Assembly: GCF_965638725.1 (NCBI RefSeq) | Contig: NC_134951.1 | Coordinates: 28,403,746-28,467,745 of the forward strand | Direction: 5' to 3' | Origin: Aptenodytes patagonicus | Taxonomy: Eukaryota > Chordata > Aves > Sphenisciformes > Spheniscidae | DNA length: 64,000 nucleotides | Shown: positions 24,709 to 37,136 of the stretch, piece by piece | Position numbering within the stretch: position 1 is the first letter of the stretch | Layout: every line of letters begins with the position of its first letter | The notes under the pieces: generated by a model | The model's input: only the letters and a program-made list of their open reading frames with translations | What the model was told of the DNA's origin: nothing | Databases searched by the model: none | Made by a program: the position numbers and the translations under genes

Positions 24709-27700
24709 TGTTTGCACAGTGTACCTTTTTTCCTCTCTTCCTTTTAAGTAGTTTTCTCACAGGACTCGGTCAGAAAACTCACTTCAAACTTTGAATTCTT
24801 GGATTTTGCAGAGCTTGTAATTAACAATGCTAAATAGGAAAAACCTTTAAACAGAAAAGTCATTAATTGATCTTTTCAAGGTACCATATTCAAATACCTC
24901 GAAGTTAAAGAAAAAAAATCTACGAAGTAAACCCATCATATGGTAGACAATATAAGCACTGCAGACAATATAAGCAAAAATACATACAAGAGACAAGTAG
25001 ACTCAAGCAAGGCACCTGGAACCGTGCTGTAGGACATAGCATACTATTTGAGAGTAGAAGAGGATAAATATTTGAACAACCACACAAATGATCAGCAACA
25101 TCTCCCCTTGTGAAAGGCGTCCTCATGGACTCTGCGAGAATTCAGCAGGGGAGGAGGCTGTACTGAATTCCTGCAGGCTTTCAGGTATGACTGCTGCCTT
25201 TCACAGGGGTGATGAGCTTTCTTCAAAATCAAAGGATTGGTAACCTGGGCTGTGGGTAGCACTGCTTACGGGGGCAGTACCTTTTAAGTCTCCTGATGCG
25301 ATCAAAGCAATGCATTTTCTTCAATGTTTTTATAGCATCAGGCCATAAATGATTACACAGAAAGCACTTAAATGAAAATCTATGTATCAGGTTCCAGTGT
25401 CAGGGAAGTCGCTATTCAGTAGTACATTAGAAGATGAAAGAAATGGAGCAAGGACAATTTTCATAAGCAGTTTGAGTCATATAAAAGCCTTTTGTGTCCG
25501 ATGGCATTGCAGATATGACGCAATGGACATTGATCTTTCAATGCGATGGTGAGTTTGACTGAACTCCACCTTCCTTGCCTTGTGCATTGCCCTTGGGAGG
25601 CACTGAACTGCCGGATAGGAAGAACAGAAAGGAGCTTCGCTCTAAATGTAACATGCCCAAATATAATATATACTACTGATAAAACATTCAACGTGTTCTC
25701 TTGCTATCCCAATAAGAAGAGGAGAAAATACCCCGTTTTAAATCTGGCCTCTAAAAGATACCAATCTCTAGAAAATTCCCACAGAGGAAATTTTAGGGGA
25801 AAGCATCTGGAGCGGCACTTGTCTGGTGCATTGAACCTCCAGAAAATCACGCTGAGCTGAATTAGATTTCAGAGCAAATCACCAGGCACAGTGTGGGAAG
25901 AGCAACGAGCTTGGGGAAGAGGGACGGGCTCGTGGAGTAGCCCGTGCTCAGGGCCTTCACCAGACTGCTGCACACAAAACCGAGGCAGCGTGTTCAAAAA
26001 CACGGTGCTAAAGCTCAGGTGTAAGTCTTTGGCAGTGCTTGAGAGCAGTGTGGCTGCTCCAGGCATAAGGATGAACTGAATTACGTGCTGCCCTCTCGCA
26101 ACCCCGAGCAGCAATAGGTGCTGTCACGAGCTGGCCGCTCCCTGAGTGCAGCAGCACGGGCCACCCTGCTTTCCTTGTGCAGAGGTCTTCTGCTGCCCAG
26201 TGTAACGAGGCACTTCATCTGTGCCTGATCATAGTTTTCTTTTTCCCAGGGTGTGGGAGAGGTTTATACCTCTCTCTCCATCTGACTTCACGATTTCTGG
26301 AGTTTGGCCGCACTGCCAAAGCAGTGAAATAGCACTGTAACGCGCCGGGGAAAGGGATGCAGCCAGGGATTTCTGAGACCAGGAGCATTGAGGGTGGACC
26401 ATAAAACACATGCTGGTTAAAATGATCCTGATAACATGCTACAAAAGGGAAGCTGTGTTGAATGCCTAGACGGGGTTTGCAAATTCATACAGTTTCATAC
26501 ATGTGGCTGCGCATTAGGTGGTTTTCGTCATGCCCCTCTCACCCCCTGCCCCAGCCGCCTTCCCCGCCACACCTTGGCTGCCTTGCCCGCTTCCTCCTGG
26601 CAGTGAGATTGCTTGTGGGTAATAAATTCACAAGGAATCAATTAGATCTTTTTCTCCCTCTTTAACTTGTATTTCCTGTATGTTTTCTTTTGGGGAGAAG
26701 GCTGCTTTTATCCATTGTCTCTGTCTTTGGTTGCGAAACATCACATTGCTTTAATTAAAAAAGCTACCAGGTGCCAATTTGGTCTGAACCGTGCAGCAGT
26801 TGATCAGCACGTTCTCTGCTGTTCTTGTTGGATGCATTTTGGCATCTTCTTTTTAAAACTATTATTTAAAAATCCAGCTGTGTAACATTTTTTAGGCATG
26901 ACAATGTCCTCCTTCACCTTAAATTTGATTTAGGCTGTTTCTTCTATGAATACAGTCATTATCAAATGCAATCTTTTGCATCTAGCAAAGGCATGTTTTC
27001 ATTGTTTAGCAAGAAGTCTGAATTTCCTGTTGTTCAAGTCTAAAATACTACTGCCATCACCAGTGATGACGAAAAAGGTAAAATTAAGTATGAAATCTTA
27101 ACAATATTCATGAGGTTTACGCAAACGCCTGCAAATGCTCTCAACTGGGGACATTATTTTATTTTCCCCTGTTTCCACCAGCTGAAGGGTACCAGCCTTA
27201 GCACTGGTGTCAGTGAAGATCAGCTGTTAAGTCAAATTTCAAAAATATGTACTGTTTAGATACATGGAGTTGAACTAGTCAGGCTTCCCTATTAGAGGTA
27301 TTTTCTAGCTGGGGAATATTTTCTTTAGGAAGTGATCTGTTTGAACTAGGGTTAAAAGTATGTCTAGCTTTCTTCCAAGAGGCCAATCCAAATCCTTTTC
27401 CCCTGCCCCTATTCTTTCAAACTTGGGCTTTTCATGTGTCGAATCACCTTCTGATTCGTAGCCTCTCTCCCCAGCAGCTGGCCTTGCTCTCAGCCGTGCT
27501 TTGCCCTGTCGCTGCTGGTTACGCCTTTCATGTGAAGCTCGGGCTTTAGCTGTGACTCTTGCCTTGAGAGAGTTCTTCTTCTGCTAAGATTGGAGTATGG
27601 ACCTGTGAGGGGGGAGGTCAGGGGAAGGGGAAAGCTTATAAAAGAGAAAAAAGATGATAGGGTTTGTTCTGTTTGGTTTTGGTTTTGAAAAGGTTATAAA

Positions 27701-29853
27701 AAGACATAATGACTGTCCTTTATGGACTGTTCTGCAACCTTTCGGACAAACATTTTTATTAGAAGTGGAAAAGGAAAGCATATGTGCACAACTGGAAGTT
27801 AAAAATTATTGGATGTTAACCTGTTGGCAGGACATCTCGTTTATCATGCTTTAAGAAGATGCTTTCAACTGAAGCATCATAGCTAGTTGTGGGTTTGTTC
27901 CTATCCTGTTTCAATATGAAAGAATTTTTGCAGCCAACACCGCAGCTGAATTGCCCCAGGTTATTTAGGCGGGTTTGTTTTACTGCTTCTTGCAGTGGAC
28001 TAGGAGTGCACAGGCAGCCCATGTCTGTGCTTCAGTTGAAGGACTTCAATTTTCAATGGAGGGTGGTAATTCCATTAGAGTGTCTGAAATAATTTGATTT
28101 TTAGTTATGCCTGATTTAAACAAAAATGAAATTTTTTAGTGAATCTTTTTAGTTTCCGGAGTCTTAGTGTTTATGTTGAAAAAGTGTAAGAAAGATGCAA
28201 ACAAGGTAGTGGAAGAAATTCCCATAGTGAACACACTGGTTTTGGTACAGGACATGTCCTTTGTGAAGTTTACTTTTTAGGCACTGAAAATATAACTTCA
28301 GGGGAAAAAAGGAAAATAGTAACCTGTTTCAAATGATTAATCATACATTTTTCTGAAAAAGTATTCTACATATTTTGATGGTTTGGGATTGACTGGTGCT
28401 TCAGGTATTATTTTAATAATGAGTGCATGATGATGGAAAGTGCGTAGGAGGACTTTGCGATTTCAAGAGAAATATTTTAAACAAGTTCAGACACTATTCA
28501 GTAAAAAGTAGTGGAGTAAAGCAATGGAATGACACAAGATCCTGGATAATCTGTCCTCCTACACCAGGATCAAGTTCTTCTCAAGAGTTACTGGTGGAAG
28601 ATGGAAATTCCACACCTTCCCATATGCCTTAGGCAAGCAACTCGAGCTCAGCTGCCCATGCTGGAAAGGTTTTCCTTGTTTCGATCCTAAATGTCTCTGT
28701 CTTGCCCTGCCTGTAATGGGCAGTGGAAATAGTATGCTTCCTCTTTGCTGTGACTTTTTTTTGCACATGAAATCTGTTCTCCTGTCTTCCCTCAGTCGTG
28801 ATGCACCGGGAAATGTACATTCAAATATGAATATTAAAGAAAAGCTCCAAGAGCAAAGCATGCCTATTTAATAGGGTGAAGCTGTGGTCAATGAAGATAA
28901 GCATGGAAATCTTAAAGCAAGGGTAAAATCCCCCTGGGATTCTGGGAAGAGAAGCACTGGGTTTGAGAAAAGGATGGAACAAAAGATAATGCAAGCTTAG
29001 AGTTGTTGAGTTTTGTTACTTTGTTTTGTTTTTTAAAAAACAAAACTGGAAGAGGAAAGGAAGTGGATAAAGCTTAGGTTGTGATTTTCCTGGAGCTAGG
29101 TTGTATGTGAAGGCAGTGATGGAGAGTGCTGGGTTCTTAGGGGATAGTTAGGTGAAGATGGAAAGGCTACTGTGGTTAGAACTGTGATGTGTGTTTCTTA
29201 CATCCATTTTGTGTTGGGTTTTTTTTACAGGAGATTAATTGACAACTTTTGATGCTAGGAGAGAGAAAGTAGAGGCCTGAGCCTCTTTTCACTGAGTTAG
29301 ACCTGTACAAATGCATACTCTATTACTTAATTGGGTTTGCTCTCAATTTGCAATTGCGTAGGTGACACAATCCGCACCCAAGAGTTGTTTTGTCATTGGT
29401 ACCTATGATTCAGCTGTGAAGAAATCAGTGCTCCTCCACATCCCGTCGGGGAGACGGGCACAGAGCAGGATGATTGGCCACAGAGGAAGGAGCAGCAGTG
29501 GGTTTGGGGACGGCAGCAGTATGGGTTCACATGGGGTTTCGGAGGGAGAGTGGGCAGGAAGACGTGCAGAAAGCAGAGGGACAGAGGCTATGGCTGCACT
29601 TGGACAAGAATATTTGATTTGTTAGAGAAACTCAGTGGTATGTCTCCAAATCAGCATGAGTGGGTGTATGTGCGAGCTTTCATCTGCCTGGAGAGGATAC
29701 GGAGGGACTGCTGTAGATCAGAGCGGAGCCCGCTCTCCTCTCGGGAGCGCCAGTTTCCAGCCTTTGCAGCACTTCTGGGCTGAGACGCTGTTCAGCCTCC
29801 GCTCTAGAAAGTTGGTTGGTCATTTGGTACCGGTTTGTCTTTATCTGCTGCAG
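24709..29853. other. Presumed intron, unique DNA
   Basis: Mixed AT-rich sequence with slightly GC-richer patches near 25.9-26.6 kb, 27.4-27.6 kb and 29.4-29.8 kb. Open frames here lack paired splice sites or recognised motifs. Confidence 0.4.
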
Positions 29854-29949
29854 CATGAAAGATTAGATGAAAGACTTCCCCCAACACCACTTATTTCATG
29901 GAAGCAGTTGATAACAATTACCGTAGAAATGTTGGACAAGCATGAACCG
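29854..29949 (+). CDS. Candidate exon G, unknown function
   Basis: A strong acceptor (tgtctttatctgctgcag) is followed by 32 open codons in phase 0 (96 nt), with donor ccg|gtgggc at 29949/29950. The peptide starts HERLDERLPPTPLISWKQ and ends EMLDKHEP. It contains LITITVE, which resembles the ITITV strand that opens exon D, but no LGxS loop follows, so no PDZ can be claimed. The phase fits exon F before it and exon H after it. Its same length and phase as exon F may be coincidence. Not recognised as a known domain. Confidence 0.5.
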
Positions 29950-32462
29950 GTGGGCAGGCGGTGGTCTAACGGGGAGCCTACCCGGGGGCGTTGGTAGCAG
30001 AGTCGTGCTGCTGGCAGGAAGGGGATGTCCTCCAGAGGCTCCGCCGCAGCTCAGGCTCTGAAGGTGTGCAGGCTTTCAGACCGTGGGTGTAGGAGAGAGT
30101 GTGTCATCAAGGAAATGAGATGAGTTTTCGGGAAAGTTGTGAAAGCCTAACTGCAGCTTGCAGTGTATTGAACACAGGGAGAAATGCGAAAGAGTATTTG
30201 TGCCAGAACTGAGCATCCTGTGGGCTTCTTCCCTCTAACAATATTGTTACAATCTCAGATTTATGTTTCTTTCAGCTGTAGATAATTAATTAATAAAGAA
30301 AAAAAAGTAGGACTAATTTTTTGGTGATAATTAAAATAAATAATGGTCTCTAAAATAAGGAGTATTTCAGAGTGCCTAAAAGAAAAGTCTCCAAAGGACC
30401 TTTGTGCCAGATCAAAACTCTGAGTGTGTATGTTTGGGGGTGGTGGTGGAGTGGAATAACCCACGAGAACTTCATGTTATTAGTTTAAATTTTTAGGGTT
30501 ATGCCTCACCAACGGCTAGAATTTTTTTTTTCTATTTTCTGTTTCATCAATTAAATTCACTTTGTGATTGTAAGACCTAGTCCCATCATAATTTTTGAAA
30601 GATAGTATGCAAGAGTCAGGCTCCAGAAGTCATGAAATGTTTGAAGAAAAGCTTTTTTAGAGACTTGGATTTGATTCCTTGCAAGTGGGATCGCTGGGGA
30701 GTAGAGACCATGCTGATAAACAGTATTTCAATAACTGACATTCAAAATGGCTAAGAGCTATTCTTCAGAAGGAAGAAGTAGTACCGGCGACTCTTCCTTC
30801 ATACTTGCTAATGCAATGCATGCCTGGTCTTGGGGAAATGTGCACATGTCTATTTTTGAGTGGCACAGTACGCAAAAAAAGGTCTTCCCTGAGCTTTGAA
30901 CAGACAGCTCGATGAAATGCAAAGCCTGGTCCTGGATATTTCTGCAGGTAGCTTCAGATAGGGCATAGACCTCCGCACCAGTTTTTGAGGTGGCATAATT
31001 TCAATATATGACTCAATATAACACCTGTATGTATAGCATGTGCATTTGCCGTAGCACAAAGCAGCTGGCTGCTGGCTATCGTTAAGAAAGAAACATCTTT
31101 CAGCAATGACAGAGCCAAGAGAAACATCCAGGGCGTGGAAAGCTTATAAGTGCTGTCAGGTGTGCATGACAGAAGCACATCTTCCCAGGAGCTGTTAGCT
31201 TGGCCGGTATTTAGGATCTATATAGATTATTTAAAGTTTCCAGAAATGTGTCCTTCTTAGTCTAAGCAAAAGGGGGGGGGAGGACGTATAATTGGGCGTT
31301 CAATACACCAGGGAATATAACTACACTTATACCTGGTTTTAAAACTAGTGCGCCTGCCCGTGAGCCAGGGGGGTGCCAGGCTCCCCGATAGTCAGTGGAG
31401 TCAGAGCTAATGCAGTCAGTGGAGCCCAGGGAATAATTAATTTTACTTCAATGCAGAAACCTGCCGGCTGGCTAGCTGAACAACCACGAAGCATCTATGT
31501 GCTTGTGTCATTTCCTAAATCAAATAATGTACAGCAAGGAAATAATATATAAATGATTGAATTGATTGGTGTTAACATTAAACATTCTTATAAAGTGTGA
31601 AGAAATGCAACAAATAAGAAATATTACCTTTCTTGAAAATTTTCAGACTACTGGTAAGATGGACATTTTATTTATTACACATTATTATATTGCCTGCTCA
31701 TTAGATATATCGACTTACTGTTATATCTGTTTTCATTACATGTTAAACCTTTTTTGAAAATTAGTGAAAAGTAGGATGACTTTGTGCATCAGAGTTAAAT
31801 TTGTAATAATCCATTCATTGATACAAACCATTACTGATACATTATTTGGCTAAACATAAAGAACCTGACGTTCTTCTCTTTTCTCAGTTACAGCATTTAA
31901 ATGAATTTTAAAACATTACAATATAGTTCTCAAAGGATACAAAGTTCTTGGCCAAAAAATTGATATGAATCAAATCCATGTATGCATATTTATTAATTAC
32001 TTATTTATTAAATACATTTTGTCAGTAAAAAATCCAACATATGCAGTTTTTCAAAGATAAATAATTTATATGTTTTATGGTCCTTCGTTAATCCTTTATT
32101 GCTTTCAGGTGCATGAATTTAATGAATAATGAAGTTAAATAAAAGTAGATGTATATTTTTCATATTTACTTGTCTTTATTTTTTAAAGATCTTTTTATCT
32201 TTTTTTTTTCTTTTTTCCTATGGAAGTTTTTTTTTTTAAATTAGCTAATGAGAGGAAAAGGCAATTTATCTCAATTTTGCTTTAACTGTCAATGCAATTT
32301 TTGGCATAGAACAGTTTGCCTGTCAGGAAGCCCTGCGGTGTTACAACTCTCGCATGTTTTTCTCATCACCTGCTTCCCTTGTACCTTTAAAATATCCCCT
32401 TTAAACACCTCCCTGCTCTTAATCTGACTCTTTTCTCTGCAATCTTTCGCATCTTGCTGAAG
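29950..32462. other. Presumed intron, unique DNA
   Basis: AT-rich, with a G10 run near 31,270. No repeat or exon recognised. Confidence 0.4.
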
Positions 32463-32615
32463 ATACCTCGGATAATCCTCACGCGCCCTTCCACTTCCGA
32501 TGAAGATACCGACCAGTTGCCCCCAGACCCGGATGACTTTGAGCCCGAGGAGCCCGACAGCGCAGAGGACCATGCCTATTCGGACTGTCTGAACAGTGCT
32601 TTTTATCCTCCCTAA
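32463..32615 (+). CDS. Candidate exon H: terminal coding exon with stop
   Basis: After a modest acceptor (tcgcatcttgctgaag), 50 codons in phase 0 run to TAA at 32613-32615. The peptide opens IPRIILTRPSTSDEDTD, passes through an acidic, proline-rich stretch (PPDPDDFEPEEPDSAED) and ends CLNSAFYPP. It is more GC-rich and CpG-rich than its surroundings, as expected of a constrained exon. No domain is recognised. It matches no Scribble, Erbin, LANO or MLIP C-terminus that I remember. The phase matches exon G. It could instead end an unrelated small gene. Confidence 0.6.
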   Translation: MPRIILTRPSTSDEDTDQLPPDPDDFEPEEPDSAEDHAYSDCLNSAFYPP

Positions 32616-32619
32616 TAAA
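32614..32619 (+). terminator. Poly(A) signal AATAAA overlapping the stop codon
   Basis: The AATAAA shares its first two bases with the TAA stop of exon H. If used, the 3' UTR would be only some 15-30 nt. Further AATAAA copies at 33,081-33,086 and 33,176-33,181 could serve a longer form. Confidence 0.4.
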
Positions 32620-33412
32620 GTACTTTTCTGGAAACAGTTCACGGGTGGTTTTCTTTCCCATTGTTTGATTACGTTTAATGTAGTACTTGAACCGCTATGC
32701 CTTACTTGTAGTGAAAACCATTACATGGAGGATGGATTTGAGCTGGGGGAGCAGAACCGGTGTTTGTATTTCTTTGCCTTGAACTTCCCTTCAGCCAGAA
32801 CTTGCACACTTGAAACAAAATGTGCTGGGTGAGGTTATGTGAGTGTCACCACGTGTTTCAATAGCCACTTGTCAGGGCGTCCTACAGCACCTAAATGCAA
32901 TGGTGAAAAGAGCAGATGATTTTTATTCAGAAGGTACTTTACCCATTTGGAAACACACTGAAAACAATTGTATAGTTTAGGGTTTTTTTTAAATCATGTC
33001 CATGTTTTGTCTATATAGCTCACCCTTTTGCCACCCCCAGGTTCCTTTGAATTGTCCCTTTTAATGTTGTTTTCTATGAGAATAAAAAAATCCTTTTCTG
33101 TCTTTTAAATAGTGCTGTTTTTTTTCCCCGCAGAGGAATGTTATTTCCATTGGAATTCTGTATCTCATTTTAGTGTAATAAAGAATAGTTTCTCAGTAAT
33201 GCAAACGTATATCAGATTTGAACAGGGCCCGTAAGTTACATTTTATTAGATCTAAATGCACGAGGCATCTTACGCAATTATGCACCTGAGAGTGAACTGA
33301 GAAGCAATTTCGTACGCTCAAGGAACTGTCTGAGACTTTTTTATCTCTTCTCCTGACTTGCATATAAGCAGAACACCTTAAATTTGCCTTACTGTGATAT
33401 GCCAGTATTTCA
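32620..33412. other. Possible 3' UTR or intergenic DNA
   Basis: AT-rich, with AATAAA at 33,081 and 33,176. No coding signal. Confidence 0.35.
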
Positions 33413-33447
33413 TGTGTATATATATGTGTGTGTGTGTGTGTGTATAT
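33413..33447. repeat. (TG)n/(TA)n microsatellite
   Basis: An alternating purine-pyrimidine tract, tgtgtatatatatg followed by a run of TG and tatatg. About 35 bp. Confidence 0.85.
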
Positions 33448-33587
33448 GAGGTAAGCATTTAAGAGCAAATGTTCTTGTACAGCAGTGTTCAATCCTTTAG
33501 TTCACTGCTATTCAAGCACCTCAAAATACATTAGACACTTAAGAAGAACCTTTTGGGATTGATCCTTATTTGGGGTTCCACGGTGCT

Positions 33588-33672
33588 GCCTTAACTCAGA
33601 GGTGGGGTCTGGCCCTGCTAGACCAGGATGCCGTGAGGTTTTTTCCAACATTAATGATTCTATGATTCTATG
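33588..33672 (+). mobile_element. CR1 LINE 3' tail fragment
   Basis: Short CR1 3' UTR remnant: ctcagaggtggggtctggccc, then gccgtgaggttttttccaac, ending attaatgattctatgattctatga. Very short 5'-truncated copies are typical of CR1 in birds. Confidence 0.75.
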
Positions 33673-35802
33673 AGCATAAAGTGTGCATTGATGGTTTTTA
33701 CGATGTGTATACAGTTTCTTTTCCTGTAAATATAATATAGCACAACTCAGTGACCTGGTAAATCCTCATCTTTTATTCACATTCTGAAAGATGTCTCAGG
33801 TGATCATTCATATATGACTTGAATGAATGCTGGTAGCTGGCTTTTCGGGAATTAGGAAGTTCCCAGGAGAGTATGGCTGTCACAGAGTTAGAACAATATC
33901 TCCTACCGATAAAAGGGATATTTTATTTTGAAAAAATAGGTTTGCAATAACACTGTGATATCAAGATTTCTCTTGACTCTCAACTGCATCCACTGTGGCT
34001 TTTTCATTATCTTGTACATCAGCATTTTAATTGAAGATAGTTTATCGGGAATAGGAATATTAAACTAATTTTCATTCATTTGCAAAATGAACATTACTTT
34101 AGAATCTGCTATGGCTTTAATAATAAAGACTGTATTATGTGCATAAACATTACAATTTGAATTAGCTTAAATGATGTTGATAAATGAAATTATATTTAAA
34201 AATATTTGCTTCCCATCCCTTTTCTTCCTCAAAAATAAACAGGGTTTTTCCACCATTACTTAACATTTGATCAATGCATATTGCAAAAATATCATCAAGC
34301 TCAGAACCCATAAATGCTTCGGCAATCCAGCTAGTAAAGTACGGTTCATTATTGCTTTATTATGTCTTACTAGACTGCAGAAAAAGTAAACTCATTCTGC
34401 TGTTATAAACCAGCCCTGGGCTGCAGAATAAGTTGTAGTTGAGAGTTAGTGAAATAAAGTAGGTGTTCTGTTGAGAACTCTGTATTTTCATTCTTTTTCC
34501 TCCTCATGCACAGGTGTGTGTTTTAGAGTCTTCATTAGGTCTTGGAAGTCGAAACGTTTGCTATCAAAATTACGTGCTCTTAACCAAATGCTGTCAGCAT
34601 TCAGATAACTTTTAAACACTTGGATCTTTATCTGTCCTTTTCAACTGAATTTGTTTTCAAGGCAAATTTCATATTGCAGCATAGAGAATTTTGCTGTGGG
34701 TATAAACTTACAGTGGTAACACTCTCTATGGAAAAAATTGAACACATGTTGACAAATGAACCCAAGTAGTTTCGTAAATAGACATGCAACTCTACAAAAC
34801 ATATCAATCAAAGCCTCTGCTACACATTTATTCAGGCTTCGCTTAAGCAAAAAAATGCTGGGGCAGGTGATTATGTTTCACTTTTGTTCTGCAAAAGAGA
34901 GGCAGAGGTGGAGGTCAGATGCTGGTGTCCTTATCAGCACTGAGTAATGTCTCTTTTGAGGTTTGGTGTTTGATAAGAGTGGGCAGAGACAGAAGGTGGA
35001 AAAGGCGCGATGGGAGTTGGTCTGTTAATGACAGCTCATATCCTGCGCTTTCGCTTCCTGCTGACCTGGGAGGTGCCGAGAAAACCCCCGCTGCCAGACT
35101 ATGGAGCAGTTGCTCATTTTCTGTGAGGAACTGCCTTCTCCTCGTTCCCAGCTGCCACATCAGTTAAAAGATAGCTAAGAAGGTACTTAATGCTTTCCTA
35201 ATGTATTTTGTTAGCCATGTCTCATCATTGCCACGTCCATCATTGTGGACAAAGGCAAGGCAAACAGTACCACTGAATATGGGAGGGAAGATTTATTTTT
35301 GTCATGCATCTACTGAAATATATTTTACAGCCTGGAATAATTTGGTTTGCTGGGATATAGCAGTAATATTCAGGGACATTATGTGTATTTAGCTGAAACA
35401 ATGGATATCCAACAGAAAAGAGGTCAGTTGTTCCACTGCTGTCTGTACTCCTGGAGGACAGCAGATGCAGGACCTTGCCAGCACAAGGATAGTCTACTTT
35501 AACACAATTGACTTAAAAGACCCATGAAGAGAAGAAAGCACTTACAGCTTCCGTGGACTGCCACGTCAGAGAAGGCTCAGAGCTCTCAGGATCAATTTAT
35601 TGTAATGTTGAAATAACCTTCCTTGTTTTTATCCTCAAACATATTCAGACTTGCCCCCTTGGAGAAAATTTGTCAGTCTCCTGCTCCCCATACATGACAT
35701 GTAGGGCTCTGCTTCCTTACATGCAAAGCAGAGAGTTGCGGTGCCTGTGATGTTGCCTTCTTTTTCCACGCCTGCTACCTCCTGCTCCCTGAGCGCTTGC
35801 AG
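33673..35802. other. Non-coding, no feature recognised
   Basis: Unique AT-rich DNA. Open frames on both strands at 34,915-35,167 lack splice context. Confidence 0.4.
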
Positions 35803-35917
35803 AGCCAGTCGGGTGGACCAGGGAGCGACAGCAGCAGCTGCCGGGTGCCGTGGCAGGAATGTGGACCCACCTCTCCTAAGGATCAGCTTCCCGCCCTCGG
35901 CTTCCTCAGCTTGGAAG
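35803..35917 (+). CDS. Orphan exon candidate
   Basis: A pyrimidine-rich acceptor (ctgagcgcttgcag) and a strong donor (gaag|gtaagc) bracket 115 nt that are GC-rich against an AT-rich background. The frame beginning SQSGGPGSDSSSCRVPW is open throughout (phase 0 in, phase 1 out), and at least one other frame is also open. No domain is recognised. It could be a 5' exon of a downstream gene, a non-coding RNA exon, or chance. Confidence 0.25.
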
Positions 35918-37131
35918 GTAAGCCTGCTCCGTATACAGCCCCGGTGGCTCCGGCGTGCTTTTCGTTTCTGCAAGGAACATGCCATGACATACCAGCTAGA
36001 AATGCTGCAGAGGTCCTGACGTTTCCAGGCATGTGTGTGTGACCTTGGGTGGACATGCTGGAGTAACGTAGGGATACTTGCTGGCATGGCGTGCTGGGGC
36101 TGACAGAAGGGTGGGCACCAGAAATAATCTGGAGAGCTTAACTTGTGGCCACAAGTAGTGAGGGAGCCTACTGAGTTTTGTGTTTGTTTTTTTTCTTTTA
36201 ACTTTTTGACTTGTTTTAAGTGTGTGACAGAAACTGTCTCTCCAAGTCAGACCTCTAAAAATCACTGTGTACGTGATTTCTGTATTAGTCAGTTTTTTTA
36301 ACTGGTATATGTGACTTACATAGGTGGCTTTCAGCTGAGTATATTGTGATTGAGCACATTAGGGTCAGAATTAATACTTCTGACTGTTGAATGCTTATGG
36401 TGTGTTTGATGCTGAGCAAATAAAAGCTACCAGCTTAAGAAAGAAGCGGTGCAGATCTGTCACGTGTGATACAGTTATTGGCTGGCAGCCCTGGGCTACA
36501 GCTGTGTCAGGCTGAAAATGAAAATGTGCAAAGTAAAAGAATTGCAGTAGCCACATGAGTGAAAACACAGCTGAGAGTGACACACAAACTTTATGATAGT
36601 CACTTGTTTCCTTCTCCAAGAACAGCAGATCAAGTGAGCACAGAAAATACATCTGCTTAAGTGGTTTATTTACACAATACTAGTATTCTGGATATTCAGC
36701 GCTTGCTTCTTACAAAAAAAAGAAATACCCCTCCCCCCCCCATCAACTTCATCTCTTGGTCTCTTGTTAGGTTCTGCTCTGAGAAGAAAAACAGGTGTCA
36801 AGAGACTAGTGACTGTAATACAAAGAAGTAATTGAAAATAGCACAGTAATTTAGGCAATGTCTAGAACATGCTTTTTACTTAGCACCTGTTTACTATGTT
36901 TTCCCCTGCAAAGTAAAACAGGAAATATATGGTTACTGACAGTGTTTTAGAAAGTCCTTGGAGTAAAATAACCATTATTTCTATGTAGGAGTGAGAAATG
37001 TACTCCCATAATTATATAAAACCAAATTCTCATATGGTTAGGATCATGGTCGTTCATCAGGTTTAGTGTAGAAATGTCATGCTGAGCAAGGTGTGGTAGA
37101 TAACGAGGCGATGTCAGCCTTTCTACGCTGT
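35918..37131. other. Non-coding, no feature recognised
   Basis: Unique DNA with a C-run at 36,731-36,740. No gene seen. Confidence 0.4.
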
Positions 37132-37136
37132 GGTAT

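Noticed and set aside
20155-32462. Search for PDZ2, PDZ3 and PDZ4 remnants (GLGFSIAGG, GLSIVGG, GISIRGG types)
   Set aside because: None seen by eye on the plus strand. A profile search is needed before calling them absent.
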